64,000 bases of DNA. Origin: JAAYXE01 sp964391195. Its GTDB lineage: Bacteria; Chloroflexota; Anaerolineae; Anaerolineales; UBA4823. The stretch lies in the NCBI GenBank assembly GCA_964391195.1, contig CAYMLG010000012.1, forward strand, positions 1-64,000, in the 5' to 3' direction. The first letter of the stretch is position 1, and every line of letters starts with the position of its first letter. Position numbers and translations under genes: made by a program. Shown here in pieces: positions 33,851-43,165 of this stretch. Below the pieces are notes generated by a model. It was not told the origin of the DNA. It saw only the letters and a program-made list of their open reading frames with translations, and did not search any database.

Positions 33851-34612
33851 TTATCCGATATAAAGTTCCACCCGCTCGCCGTCTTCATCATCATTAATTT
33901 CGATGTAGACCGGATTCTCGGGGGAGAGATTACTGTTAGCAGCCAGGATGACCTGGTCCAGGTTCTGGTCATTTATCCCGTGGATGCGATTCCCGAAAGT
34001 TCGCAAGAACCAGGTGGAAGAGCGCAGCGGCAGCGGGAAGCTGATGGCGATGTGCTGGGGCCGCTCGCCGGGCTTTTGCGTGACACGCAGGTGCAGCCAG
34101 GGGGCGTTGCGGCTGGCCCAGGCCAGCGCGATCGCGGCCACCCCCAGAATGAAGGGCAAGCCGGCGAAGCAGAACCAGAAGCCAACCCCAACTGCCTGGA
34201 GAGCCAGGAACATCAACAGGGCGCCGAATACGGTAATCCCCACCCCAACCCACAACGGGATCATCCACCAATAGCGCCACTTTTTCAGGTTGGGCGGGAA
34301 CTCCGAGCGCTTTGGCGGGTAAACTTCCGGCCCGGCGTCAGGGGAACCGTCCTGCGGGGCGGCTTCCTCAGCTTGAGGGGCCGCTGTGCCGGCGAAGAAC
34401 GGGGCTTCGGGTGGAAGCTGCCCGTCAACCCCGGGAGCAGCAGAGGGGCCCAGCGGTATGGCCGCGGTATTAACCAGCCCCTCCTCGATCATCGCTTCCG
34501 CCTCGTCATCGCCTGCGGACAGGGATTCGAGCAGCTTCAACCCTTCCTCAGCGGTGATCTGCCCATTCTCGATCATCTCGAGAATGCGAATACGCGCTTG
34601 TTCGTCGCTCAT
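33851..34612 (-). CDS. SHOCT-like motif membrane protein
   Basis: A 253-residue protein with the shared motif at the N-terminus (RIRILEMIENGQITAEEGLK), an acidic, Pro/Ala-rich linker (about 35-105), two transmembrane helices (about 115-160) and a C-terminal soluble domain ending in EDGERVELYIG. The C-terminal part (WLHLRVTQKPGERPQHIAIS) resembles the second half of the downstream neighbour. It could anchor the system in the membrane. Function unknown. Confidence 0.8.
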   Translation of the reverse strand: MSDEQARIRILEMIENGQITAEEGLKLLESLSAGDDEAEAMIEEGLVNTAAIPLGPSAAPGVDGQLPPEAPFFAGTAAPQAEEAAPQDGSPDAGPEVYPPKRSEFPPNLKKWRYWWMIPLWVGVGITVFGALLMFLALQAVGVGFWFCFAGLPFILGVAAIALAWASRNAPWLHLRVTQKPGERPQHIAISFPLPLRSSTWFLRTFGNRIHGINDQNLDQVILAANSNLSPENPVYIEINDDEDGERVELYIG

Positions 34613-34619
34613 CCCGCTC

Positions 34620-35936
34620 TCACTCTTCCCGGCCTTCTAATGCGGCAAGCAGCGCATCCGCTTCCTCAAGCGAAATCTTCTTCTGTTCCAACATGCGCAG
34701 GATCAGCAGGCGCTCTTCGTCGCTGACGGGATCTTTGGGTGGAGGAGGCGGGGTTGGCCCTCCGGAGAACTGGAAGCTCCAGGTGCGCCTGCGGCCCTGG
34801 GCCCGGCGCTCCGCGGCGCGAGCCTTGGCTTCGCTGCGGCGGCGGGCTTCCTCAACCTTGCGCTCCAGCTTCTCCTGTGCCCGGCGCATCCGCTCCTGTG
34901 CCCGGGCTGCAGCCCGTTCGCTGGATTCCCGGGCGCGCTGCATGATCTCCTCAGTCTCCTCCGGTGTAAGGCCGCTTTTGCCGATACGGGCAGAGAGATC
35001 TGCCAGTTGTTCGTTGATCTGGCGGGTGACCGCCTCCATCTGAGCCTCGATCTGCTGGGCGATCTGGTGCTCAAAGGATTGGGGGATGTCGGCGAAAGCC
35101 TGGCCGAAGGCGCCTTCCGCCTCTTCGGCTGCCTCCCGCACATCTAAAACTTTGACGGTGAGGTTGGCGCCGGCCTGCAGTTCCAGGTTGGCATCGCCCT
35201 CCCCAATGACTTCTTCGACGTATGCCTCTTGAATCCGGCGGCTGCCGGTGGGGAGCTTCAATTGAATGTTGTTCGCGCCGCTGCGCATCTGCAAGCGGGC
35301 GCTGGTATCTTCGGGAAGCTGGCAGAAGAGATTTCCATGCCCGGTGATGTTGTAATCCGAGCCGCTGAGCTGGCTGAGACGGACCCAGGCGTTCCCGTTG
35401 GCGACGATGGAGAGGCTGCCGTCCACATCACGGACTTCGGCATTCCCGCCAACGTTCTCAACCGAGCAGTCCCCCTGGATATCGCGCAGCTCGACGTTTC
35501 CGTCAATGTTATCCAGGCGGCAATCCCCTTCGACAGTACGTACTTCTGCATTGCCCTCAACCTGGTCGACGCTCAGGTCGCCGGCGATATCTCGACAATG
35601 CAGGTTGCCCTGGACGATGCCGATGTGGGTTTCGGCGACGCTGCGCAGGATCAGCGAGCTATTCACCTCGTCGATCTTGAGCTGGTCTTCGAGCAGTTTA
35701 AAGCGGGCCTCGCCCTGGACTTTGTCAACCTGCAAGATAGCGCCGGTGGGTACGCGCAGCGTGCAGCTCCCCCGGCAGCTCAGGCGGATGACATCCTCCT
35801 GTTCCTCCAGGGTGACGTCATCCGGATTGGCTTTGACTACAACTTCGTCCTGATCCCAGCCTTTCACCTGGAGGTCGCCTAAGATCTCCTCGATGATCAC
35901 TTCTGGCGCTGAACTCGTGGAAATCGATTGGTTCAT
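34620..35936 (-). CDS. DUF4097-like beta-repeat, coiled-coil protein with SHOCT-like end
   Basis: A 438-residue protein in three parts. Residues 1-250 are beta-repeat sequence (HCRDIAGDLSVDQVEGNAEV-type units every 15-20 residues), as in DUF4097 proteins. A charged coiled-coil follows (about 265-385; EEIMQRARESSERAAARAQE and similar). The end carries the shared motif (DEERLLILRMLEQKKISLEE). No signal peptide or membrane span is seen. It starts six bases after the DUF2089 gene. Confidence 0.8.
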   Translation of the reverse strand: MNQSISTSSAPEVIIEEILGDLQVKGWDQDEVVVKANPDDVTLEEQEDVIRLSCRGSCTLRVPTGAILQVDKVQGEARFKLLEDQLKIDEVNSSLILRSVAETHIGIVQGNLHCRDIAGDLSVDQVEGNAEVRTVEGDCRLDNIDGNVELRDIQGDCSVENVGGNAEVRDVDGSLSIVANGNAWVRLSQLSGSDYNITGHGNLFCQLPEDTSARLQMRSGANNIQLKLPTGSRRIQEAYVEEVIGEGDANLELQAGANLTVKVLDVREAAEEAEGAFGQAFADIPQSFEHQIAQQIEAQMEAVTRQINEQLADLSARIGKSGLTPEETEEIMQRARESSERAAARAQERMRRAQEKLERKVEEARRRSEAKARAAERRAQGRRRTWSFQFSGGPTPPPPPKDPVSDEERLLILRMLEQKKISLEEADALLAALEGREE

Positions 35937-35942
35937 ATTTCC

Positions 35943-36329
35943 TTAACCCTCCTTTTCTTTAAGGAGCAGCATCGCCTTTTCTGCGCTGATAATGCCGCGA
36001 TCCAACTCTTCCAGGATGCGCTGGCGTTCCTCGTCGGATAGGCCTGCCGGTTCGTCGCCGCCGCCTGGCTCGTAACCCAGGGCGCGGATGATTTCATGCA
36101 GGCGGTTGCGGATGGTGGGGTAGGAAAGGCCGATCTCATCCTCCATCCGGCTGATCTTGCCCTCGCAGCGGACGAAGGTCTCGACAAAGGCAAGCTGTTC
36201 TTGGGATAGCTGGCTGAACGGGCCGGCTGCAAAGCGGCCTTCGATGACCGTATCGCAATCGAGGCAATGCAAGCGGGTGACGGTAATTTCTCCGCCGCAT
36301 AATGGACATCGTGTGGGTAAAGCGTTCAT
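35943..36329 (-). CDS. DUF2089-domain regulator with SHOCT-like end
   Basis: A 128-residue protein. The N-terminus has a zinc-ribbon pair (CPLCG and CLDCD), followed by a helix-turn-helix-like DUF2089 domain with FVRCEGKISRMEDEIGLSYPTIRNRL, and the shared motif at the C-terminus (DEERQRILEELDRGIISAEK). It is the first gene of the operon and the likely autoregulator. ATG 36329 is set by an AGAGGGA site; the frame upstream has no homology. Confidence 0.85.
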   Translation of the reverse strand: MNALPTRCPLCGGEITVTRLHCLDCDTVIEGRFAAGPFSQLSQEQLAFVETFVRCEGKISRMEDEIGLSYPTIRNRLHEIIRALGYEPGGGDEPAGLSDEERQRILEELDRGIISAEKAMLLLKEKEG

Positions 36330-36500
36330 CGTCCCTCTTTCGTGATTTAGGTGGCTGGGGCAGGTCATGCCTGCCTCCAGCGAGGACGGGCCCGGGATCG
36401 CCGGGGTGGAGGGCCGAGACGTGTGCGTGCGCCTCCCCATACCTGCTCCCCGGCGGGTCCGCAGACCCGGTTTTAAAAAACGAGTTAATGATCTACAATT

Positions 36501-36528
36501 ATTATACGGAGAAAATCAAGAATGTCAA
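36501..36528 (-). promoter_or_regulatory. Consensus promoter of the DUF2089 operon
   Basis: On the minus strand TTGACA (36523-36528) and TATAAT (36501-36506) are separated by 16 bases. The predicted message begins near 36494, leaving a leader of about 165 bases before ATG 36329. The gap 36330-36658 has no gene; besides this promoter and leader it holds the terminator at 36602-36637. Confidence 0.8.
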
Positions 36529-36601
36529 GAAGTATATTTGAAATGTTTAATTGATTTGTGGGAAAATTCAAGAAAAAGGAAGGCGAGTTGCGAGAAAAAT
36601 G

Positions 36602-36637
36602 AAACGGGTTGTAAGGCTAGAGGCCCACAACCCGTTT
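36602..36637 (-). terminator. Terminator of the LysM-M23A gene run
   Basis: AAACGGGTTGT (36602-36612) pairs with ACAACCCGTTT (36627-36637). On the minus strand it is followed by T-rich sequence. It lies downstream of the third LysM-M23A gene. Confidence 0.7.
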
Positions 36638-36658
36638 TTCGCCCGTTGAAGGCGAGAT

Positions 36659-38221
36659 TCAAGGCTGGTCGAGGCTTACCGCGTCGACGACCTCCCGTTC
36701 GGATTTGATAAAACTGGCCGCGTTCGAACACTCGCAGGCGGTCACCACTTGAGAAAAGCGGGTGAGGGTCCCCAAATATTCCCGGCTGCCGTTATGGGCC
36801 ACCCAGCCCTCCAGATTGAAGGCGAGGATGCCGTGCAAGCCCTCGGCGGTGAACCACTCCCCGTTGTATTTGCGGGCGATGTGCACGTGCGTGCCGGTGG
36901 TGCGCCCTCCCTCGCAGGAAGGTGGGCCGACCGGATCCCCTTGCTTCAAAACCGCTCCCTGCCGGACCCGGCCGTTCGAGCCGATGTGCAGATAGAAGAC
37001 GGCCCAACCGGTGCGCTCGTCGCCATCGCCGTCCAGGTCGAGGACGACGACACCGGGCTCAGAGCGGGCAACCACGCCATCGGCGACCGCCATTGCCATT
37101 TCCGAGCTTATCTGGCAGCCGGAAGCAGTGAGCGGAGGGGCAAAGTCAATCGCCGCCAGGGGTTCGCCCACCCCCCAAACCGAGTGCGGGCCGCCGGTGT
37201 AGGCCCAGACGCTGCCCGGGCTGAAGGGCAGGATGAACTCCGGCTGGTACAGGCTGCCGGGGATATGCGGCTGTTCGTTTTCCCAGGGGTCGCCGAACAG
37301 ATCGCGGTAGGTCTGGGCAAACCCCTCGGGGGCGATGGCATAAGCGTATTGGTCGGGGGGCAGCAGGACATTGAAGAAGTTGTGCAGGCTGGCAGTCGCC
37401 GCGTTCAACCAGGGATCGAAGCGTTCGATCCGGCCGTCCCGGTATTCGATTTCGGTCAGCCTGGATGTCCGGTAGCCGTAGTAGCCGTTGTTGAGCAGGT
37501 TTGCGGCCCAGCCCAACTGGGAGAACAGGCTCTTGTGCTCGTGGTCCCGGTACCCGAGGACGAAATCATTGGCATTGGCGGGCATTTCCGGTTCGCTCAG
37601 CGCTCCGGCTTGATACTCCAGCAGGGCCAGCAGCAGGCGCGGGCTGACGCTGTAATTCAGGGCGATAACGTCGACCACCTCCCCGCCTTTGCGATTTCTG
37701 CCGGAAGCGAAGGTGGTGAAATTTTTCAGCCAACCGGGCTGGGCGTTGACGAACTCGACCGTGTCGAAGCCCACCTGCGCCGGGCCGTTGACGAACAGGC
37801 TGTCGGGGATGATGCGGTATGGCGAGCCCCACAGCGGCAGGTAGTAGATCGGGATCTTCATCGGCATCCCCGGCGGCATGGTGGTGGCGGTCGCAGGGAT
37901 GAACGAGTTGGCTTCGAGGATCTCGGCGACGGTCGTGTTGAAGCGGACGGCGAGATTGGGAAGCGTATCGCCGGTTTGGGCTACGTAATCCACCAACTCG
38001 CCGGGTTCGTAGAGCGGCCGGGTGGGGAATGGGCTGGGGACGGGGAGTTGGGTCTCCTCAGCCTCCTGCTCTGCCAGGTCTTGGGCCTGTCCCTCAGCTT
38101 CTGGCGCTTGCTGAGGGCCGGCCTCGGGAATGCCGCTCGAGTCGATCGGGATGCAGGCGGCGAAAAGCAGCGAGGCCAGCAGAGCCAGATGGATGGGGAG
38201 AGAGAGCTTGCGGTACATCAA
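36659..38221 (-). CDS. LysM-M23A lipoprotein, paralogue 3
   Basis: A 520-residue exported protein. A signal peptide with a lipobox-like LLFAAC end (Cys about 22) suggests lipid anchoring. A LysM domain follows (YVAQTGDTLPNLAVRFN, about 78-125), then a helical middle domain (SVSPRLLLALLEYQ) and a C-terminal M23 peptidase. Its ligand pattern, GGPHSVWG with Asp 13 residues after His, then GTHVHIARKYNG, matches the LasA/beta-lytic M23A type. It should bind and cut peptidoglycan. Two paralogues lie directly upstream. Confidence 0.9.
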   Translation of the reverse strand: MMYRKLSLPIHLALLASLLFAACIPIDSSGIPEAGPQQAPEAEGQAQDLAEQEAEETQLPVPSPFPTRPLYEPGELVDYVAQTGDTLPNLAVRFNTTVAEILEANSFIPATATTMPPGMPMKIPIYYLPLWGSPYRIIPDSLFVNGPAQVGFDTVEFVNAQPGWLKNFTTFASGRNRKGGEVVDVIALNYSVSPRLLLALLEYQAGALSEPEMPANANDFVLGYRDHEHKSLFSQLGWAANLLNNGYYGYRTSRLTEIEYRDGRIERFDPWLNAATASLHNFFNVLLPPDQYAYAIAPEGFAQTYRDLFGDPWENEQPHIPGSLYQPEFILPFSPGSVWAYTGGPHSVWGVGEPLAAIDFAPPLTASGCQISSEMAMAVADGVVARSEPGVVVLDLDGDGDERTGWAVFYLHIGSNGRVRQGAVLKQGDPVGPPSCEGGRTTGTHVHIARKYNGEWFTAEGLHGILAFNLEGWVAHNGSREYLGTLTRFSQVVTACECSNAASFIKSEREVVDAVSLDQP

Positions 38222-38227
38222 TAAAAC

Positions 38228-39817
38228 TCAGGGGTCCGCCTCGGTGCGGACGATAAACGTTGCGGCGGACGAACAGGTGCAGGCGGTTACGACTTCCTCG
38301 CCTCGGGTGAGGGTGCCTTTATAAGCCGTTTCCCCGGCCTGGGCCACCCACCCGCCGAGGTCGAAGGGCAGCGGGCCATCGGCAGGGACCCACTCCCCGT
38401 TGTATTTACGGGCGATATGCACATGCGTTCCGGTGGACAAACCGCCTTCGCAGGAAGGATGGCCGAGCCGGTCGCCGGCGTCTGCCCATTCGCCCACCGG
38501 GATGCGCTGCTCGCTGGATACGTGCAGGTAGATCAGCACCCAGCCGGTCTGTTCCCGTCCGTCGCCGTCCAGGTCGAGGACGACCACTCCGCCGCCGGAG
38601 CGCACCACCAGGCCGGATGCGGAAGCCACAACCCAAGCGTTAGATTTCACACACCCCGACTCGGTGCTGCCGGGGGCGAAATCCAGGGCGGCGTAAGCGC
38701 CATCATGCTCCCAGGCGCCGTGCGGACCGCCGGTGAAGCTCCACTGCCAGTTGCGGGTGAAGGGCAGGGTGAGAGGCGGCTGGACCAGCCCGGAGGGGAA
38801 GAGCGGTTCGACCTGCATGGCGCGCTCCCAGGGGTTGCCGAACATGCGCTCGTGCAGGGCGGGGAATCCATTGACCGGGTCGAGGGCATTCAGCCAGTCC
38901 TGGCCCTGGTAGAGCTGGGCAAAATAATACTGGAGGGCGGCCGTCCCGGCGTTCAACTCCGGGGAGAGACGGGCGACCGTGCCATCGGGGAAGTTGATCT
39001 CGGTCATGCGGCCTTCCCGGTAAGCGTAGTAGCCGATGGAAAGCTGGTTGACCGCGTAGACCAGTTGCTCGTACAGGTTGTCCCGGTTGGGGTCGATCAA
39101 CCCCATGGGGTAGCGTTCTTCCCGGGCGTTTTGCGGCTGGCCGTAGACCCAGTGGCTCTGATACTCGAGCAGAGAGATGAGCAGGCGTGGGTTGATCGAG
39201 TTCTCCGTGGCCACGCGCATGATCGTGTCGGCGCCGCTGGTGATGCCGGTGGATTTCAACCAGGTGCGGTAGGTGGCCAACCGTCCGCCGGCTTGCTCGG
39301 CAAAGGCCCGGGCGTCGAAATCGGCGGCAGAGGGCGAGAAGACCACCTCGCTGTCGGGGATCAGCCGTTCGGAGGAAGTCGTATTCCCCAGGCGACGGGG
39401 GATGAGCAGCAGTTGGCCGGGATTGATGAAACCGTTCTCCGGGATGGGATCGGGCGAGTGAATCTCAGACGGGTCCACGCCGAAGCGGACGGCGACAACG
39501 GGCAAGGTATCCGCCGCCTGGGCGGTGTAGATGATCGGGCCATTCTGATCGGCCGGGGCGCTGACTCCCGGGGAACTCCCGAGGATGGGGGGTTCAGGAG
39601 TGAAATCGGGAGTGGGGTCGATGGGGGGCGGGGGTGTGGGGGGGATATCGCTGGGCGCCAGGCTGGCCAACAGGTCCGGGAAAGGGGGAGGGGTGGCCGT
39701 GTCGCCGGGGGGAATAAAATATCCCGCACCAGATTGGGAGCAGGCAGAGACCAGCAGGGAGAGGCAGGTCAGAAGCAGGAGCAATTTGTCGTGCGGGAAG
39801 ACCAAATTATGTTTCAT
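38228..39817 (-). CDS. LysM-M23A lipoprotein, paralogue 2
   Basis: A 529-residue protein with the same layout as its neighbours: signal peptide with a good LLVSAC lipobox, a Pro-rich linker, a LysM-like domain (TAQAADTLPVVAVRFGV, about 100-150), the helical middle (NPRLLISLLEYQ), and an M23A-type peptidase (GGPHGAWE, then HVHIARKYNG). The LysM repeat is degenerate (AQAADT rather than VQ.GDT). ATG 39817 is preferred to a TTG six codons upstream. It is six bases from the downstream paralogue. Confidence 0.9.
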   Translation of the reverse strand: MKHNLVFPHDKLLLLLTCLSLLVSACSQSGAGYFIPPGDTATPPPFPDLLASLAPSDIPPTPPPPIDPTPDFTPEPPILGSSPGVSAPADQNGPIIYTAQAADTLPVVAVRFGVDPSEIHSPDPIPENGFINPGQLLLIPRRLGNTTSSERLIPDSEVVFSPSAADFDARAFAEQAGGRLATYRTWLKSTGITSGADTIMRVATENSINPRLLISLLEYQSHWVYGQPQNAREERYPMGLIDPNRDNLYEQLVYAVNQLSIGYYAYREGRMTEINFPDGTVARLSPELNAGTAALQYYFAQLYQGQDWLNALDPVNGFPALHERMFGNPWERAMQVEPLFPSGLVQPPLTLPFTRNWQWSFTGGPHGAWEHDGAYAALDFAPGSTESGCVKSNAWVVASASGLVVRSGGGVVVLDLDGDGREQTGWVLIYLHVSSEQRIPVGEWADAGDRLGHPSCEGGLSTGTHVHIARKYNGEWVPADGPLPFDLGGWVAQAGETAYKGTLTRGEEVVTACTCSSAATFIVRTEADP

Positions 39818-39889
39818 GGATGAGAGCAGGTGCAATAAGCGGATGGCAGTTTCAGCATTCGCAGCAGGGATGAGGCGCCAACCTCTGAG

Positions 39890-41482
39890 CTAGCGACTGA
39901 TGCGATTGTCCTCTGAGCGACCGGCATAGGCGTCGATGGTGGTTCCGTCCCGGAGCAGCCGGCCGTTGTACTCGTACCCATCGCCGGCGGAGATCCAGCC
40001 CTCCATCGCAAAGGGCAGGTCCTGGTCGGCGGGGATCCACTCGCCGTTGTATTTGCGGGCGATATGGACGTGCGTGCCGGTGGAAACGCCCCCCTCGCAG
40101 GACGGGTGGCCGATGCGGTCGCCGGCGCGCAGGAAGGTCTCCGGCTGGACGCGATCGCGGTTTTCCACGTGCATGTAGAGCAGCGACCAGCCGGTTTGCT
40201 CCAGGCCGTCCGGGGCCGAGCCGTCCGGACCGCTGAGATCCTGGATCACGGAACCGAGCCCGGTGCGGACGATGATCCCATCGGCCATGGCCACGACCCA
40301 TTCATCGCTGCGTACGCAGCCCAGGGCGTCGCTGGGCGGAGCGAAGTCGAGGGCGGCCCAGGCCGAACCGCTGCCCCAACCGCCGTGCGGGCCGCCGGTG
40401 AAGGCCCACACGCTGCCCGGTTCGAAGGGGAGCTGGAGCAGGGGTTGGGCGAGATCAGGGGGAAGCAGTGGCTCGTAGGTGTATGCGAAGGGATATCCGA
40501 ACAGGGTGTTGTAGGTGGCGAAGAGCCCCTCAGCCGAGACGGCGCGCTCCCAATCGGGGCGGCCCTCAAGGGCGGCGAAGAACTGCTGTACGGCGGCCGT
40601 GCCGGCGTTGATAGTGGGCGCCACCGGAATGGTGACGCCGTCCGCCAATACCCAGGCCGCGACGCCGTTCACCCGCCAGACGTAAAAGCCGCGGTTGAGG
40701 GTGTTCGCCGCCCAGGCCAATTGCGGGTACAGTCCCTTGCGCCACGGGTCGTGCAGGCCGAGCGGGTATTCCACCGGCTGTAAGTTGGGCTGGGCCTGAG
40801 TGACCCAACCGCTCTGGTGTTCGAGCAGCGCCAGGAGCAGGCGGGGGTTGACGGAATAGTCCTGGGCAACTCTCAGGATCACTTCGCTGCCGCTGATCGA
40901 CAGCCCATCGACTTCTTCATAATATGAGGCCAGGAAGCCGCCGGCGTTTTGAACGTAGGCTTTCGTATCGAAGTCCGCGTTGGAGGGGCTGTAGACCAGT
41001 TCGGAATCGGGGATGACCTTGAAATCGGGACCGCTGCCGGTCGGCTCCGGTGCAGGGATGGTGAGGATCATCCCCACCTCGACATGGTCTGGGTTGACCA
41101 GGCCGTTGGCCTCGGCGATGCGGCTGATGCTGACTCCGAACCGCTGGGCGATGCTGCCCAACGAGTCGCCGGCTTGCACGGCGTAGGTGGCCTCCTCGGC
41201 CCGCAGCGGCGGCAGCGGGTGGGGCGGGTCGGGCGTGGGGGTGTCGAATGGCCCGGATGCAGCCGGATTGGCCCCTTGAGGCTCTCCCGACCCCTGTTCG
41301 GCGGAAAGCCCTAGCTGGCCGCCGCTTAACCCATCCTGATTGCCTTCCCCCGGTAGGGAAACGTTGAAATAATCCGGGTTGCCCGCCTGCAAGAGACGCG
41401 CGCAGGCCATCATCGCACCGAACAGGATGGCAAAAGCGATGATGGCGATAGCCAAATTGGGACGGAGTGGGCGGGCTTGCAT
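39890..41482 (-). CDS. LysM-M23A membrane or lipoprotein, paralogue 1
   Basis: A 530-residue member of the trio. The N-terminus is a hydrophobic helix ending FGAMMACARL, so the protein is either lipid-anchored at the cysteine or membrane-anchored. The LysM domain is the most canonical of the three (YAVQAGDSLGSIAQRFGVS, about 110-158). The helical middle (NPRLLLALLEHQSGW) and M23A peptidase (GGPHGGWG, then THVHIARKYNG) follow. It is divergent from FtcD. ATG 41482 is preferred to a TTG two codons upstream. Confidence 0.9.
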   Translation of the reverse strand: MQARPLRPNLAIAIIAFAILFGAMMACARLLQAGNPDYFNVSLPGEGNQDGLSGGQLGLSAEQGSGEPQGANPAASGPFDTPTPDPPHPLPPLRAEEATYAVQAGDSLGSIAQRFGVSISRIAEANGLVNPDHVEVGMILTIPAPEPTGSGPDFKVIPDSELVYSPSNADFDTKAYVQNAGGFLASYYEEVDGLSISGSEVILRVAQDYSVNPRLLLALLEHQSGWVTQAQPNLQPVEYPLGLHDPWRKGLYPQLAWAANTLNRGFYVWRVNGVAAWVLADGVTIPVAPTINAGTAAVQQFFAALEGRPDWERAVSAEGLFATYNTLFGYPFAYTYEPLLPPDLAQPLLQLPFEPGSVWAFTGGPHGGWGSGSAWAALDFAPPSDALGCVRSDEWVVAMADGIIVRTGLGSVIQDLSGPDGSAPDGLEQTGWSLLYMHVENRDRVQPETFLRAGDRIGHPSCEGGVSTGTHVHIARKYNGEWIPADQDLPFAMEGWISAGDGYEYNGRLLRDGTTIDAYAGRSEDNRISR

Positions 41483-41546
41483 AATCAATATACTCTAAGT
41501 CATTCTACCCCGAAATAGAAGCGGATTGCAAGGGGACTATTCGGTG

Positions 41547-41577
41547 TTGTTAGGTCTGATCGCTTGGAGAGTATAAT
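41547..41577 (+). promoter_or_regulatory. Promoter of ftcD
   Basis: TTGTTA (41547-41552) and TATAAT (41572-41577) with a 19-base spacer precede a strong AGGAGG ribosome-binding site at 41608-41613. Confidence 0.55.
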
Positions 41578-41623
41578 TGCTGTTTGAGGTTTCCAGTGAC
41601 TATTTTTAGGAGGATAAAACGTT

Positions 41624-43165
41624 ATGCCAGCACCGCTCGTGGAATGCATTCCGAACTTTTCAGAAGCGCGCCGCCCGGAAGTGGTCGATGCCATCGTCGC
41701 AGCCATCAACGATTCGGGCGGGGTCACGATCCTGGATCGCAGCTCGGATATGGATCACAACCGGACGGTGGTCACATTCGTGGGCTCACCGCAGGCCGTG
41801 GAGGAAGCGGCATTTCAGGGGATTCGCAAGGCGGCTGAGCTGATCAACCTGGACGAGCACCGCGGCGAGCACCCGCGGCTCGGGGCGACGGACGTGGTGC
41901 CGTTCGTGCCGATTGCCGGGGTGGAGATGGCCGAGTGCGTGGAGATGGCGCGCCGGCTGGGCCGCCGGGTGGGGGAGGAGTTAGGCATCCCGGTGTATCT
42001 ATATGAAGAAGCCGCCACGCGGCCGGAACGCCAGAACCTGGAGAATATCCGCCGTGGGCAGTACGAGGCGCTGAAGGAAGAGCTGGGCAAGGCGCCGGAA
42101 CGCGAGCCGGATTTCGGGCCCAACCGGGTCGGCCCGGCGGGGGCGACGGTGATCGGCGCCCGCCAGCCTTTGATCGCCTTCAACGTATATCTGACCACGG
42201 ATGATGTCTCCATCGCCAAAAAGATCGCCAAGGCCGTCCGCCATTCATCGGGCGGGCTGCGCTACGTCAAGGGGCTGGGGCTGCTGGTCGAGGGGCGAGC
42301 CCAGGTCTCGATGAACCTGACCAACTTCCGCGGCACGCCGCTGGCCCAGGTTGTGGAGATGATCCGCCGGGAGGCGATGCGCTATGGGGTGGGCGTCCAT
42401 CACAGCGAACTTGTGGGCCTGATCCCGCAGGAGGCCTTGATCGAGGCGGCGCGCTGGTACCTGCAGTTGGACCAGTTCGAACCGGAGCAGGTGTTGGAGC
42501 AGAAGCTGGCTTCTGCAGCGGAGACTGGCGGCAAAGCCGGCGCCCTGGGTGGGGATTTCCTGGATGCCCTGGCGGCCGACACCCCGACCCCCGGCGGCGG
42601 CTCGGCCGCGGCCTACAGCGCCGCGGAGGGGGCTGCCCTGGTAGGGATGGTCGGGCGGCTGACGGTTGGGCGGAAGAAGTATGCCGAGATCGAAGGCCAG
42701 ATGAAGGAGATGGTGGCTCAGGCTGATAAGCTCCGCCAGGAGCTGTCGCGGGCGGTGGAGCGCGACGCGCAGGCGTTCGAGGCGGTGATGGCGGCCTTCC
42801 GGCTGCCCAAGGGCTCTCCAGAAGAGCAGGCAGCCCGCCTCCAGGCGGTGGAACAGGCCACCCTGGGCGCAGCGCAGGTCCCCCTGGAAGTGGCGGGGAT
42901 GGCGGCAGAAGTGATCGAGCTGGCCCTGCAGGCGGTGACCCACGGCAATGTGAACGCCGTCAGCGATGGGGCGGCCGCGGCGGCGCTGGCCCGCGCGGCG
43001 CTCACTGTGGCCGGCTACAACGTACGCATCAATCTGGTCGGGTTGAAAGACGGGGCAGCCAAAGAATCGCTGCTGGAGAAGCTGCACGAACTGGAGCGTA
43101 AAGCCGATGCGCTGGCCGAGCAGGTGCAGACGAAGTTGTATGAGCGGGGAGGACTGCCGGTTTGA
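41624..43165 (+). CDS. ftcD: Glutamate formimidoyltransferase / formimidoyltetrahydrofolate cyclodeaminase
   Basis: A 513-residue bifunctional FtcD. The formimidoyltransferase part (about 1-300) opens with VECIPNFSEARR and contains LGATDVVPFVP and GARQPLIAFNVYL. The cyclodeaminase part (about 315-505) has DTPTPGGGSAAAYSAAEG and VNAVSDGAAAAALA. It moves the formimino group of formiminoglutamate (from histidine breakdown) onto tetrahydrofolate and releases ammonia to give methenyl-THF. No other hut gene is near. Its stop overlaps the TTG start of the M23 lipoprotein gene. Confidence 0.96.
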   Translation: MPAPLVECIPNFSEARRPEVVDAIVAAINDSGGVTILDRSSDMDHNRTVVTFVGSPQAVEEAAFQGIRKAAELINLDEHRGEHPRLGATDVVPFVPIAGVEMAECVEMARRLGRRVGEELGIPVYLYEEAATRPERQNLENIRRGQYEALKEELGKAPEREPDFGPNRVGPAGATVIGARQPLIAFNVYLTTDDVSIAKKIAKAVRHSSGGLRYVKGLGLLVEGRAQVSMNLTNFRGTPLAQVVEMIRREAMRYGVGVHHSELVGLIPQEALIEAARWYLQLDQFEPEQVLEQKLASAAETGGKAGALGGDFLDALAADTPTPGGGSAAAYSAAEGAALVGMVGRLTVGRKKYAEIEGQMKEMVAQADKLRQELSRAVERDAQAFEAVMAAFRLPKGSPEEQAARLQAVEQATLGAAQVPLEVAGMAAEVIELALQAVTHGNVNAVSDGAAAAALARAALTVAGYNVRINLVGLKDGAAKESLLEKLHELERKADALAEQVQTKLYERGGLPV

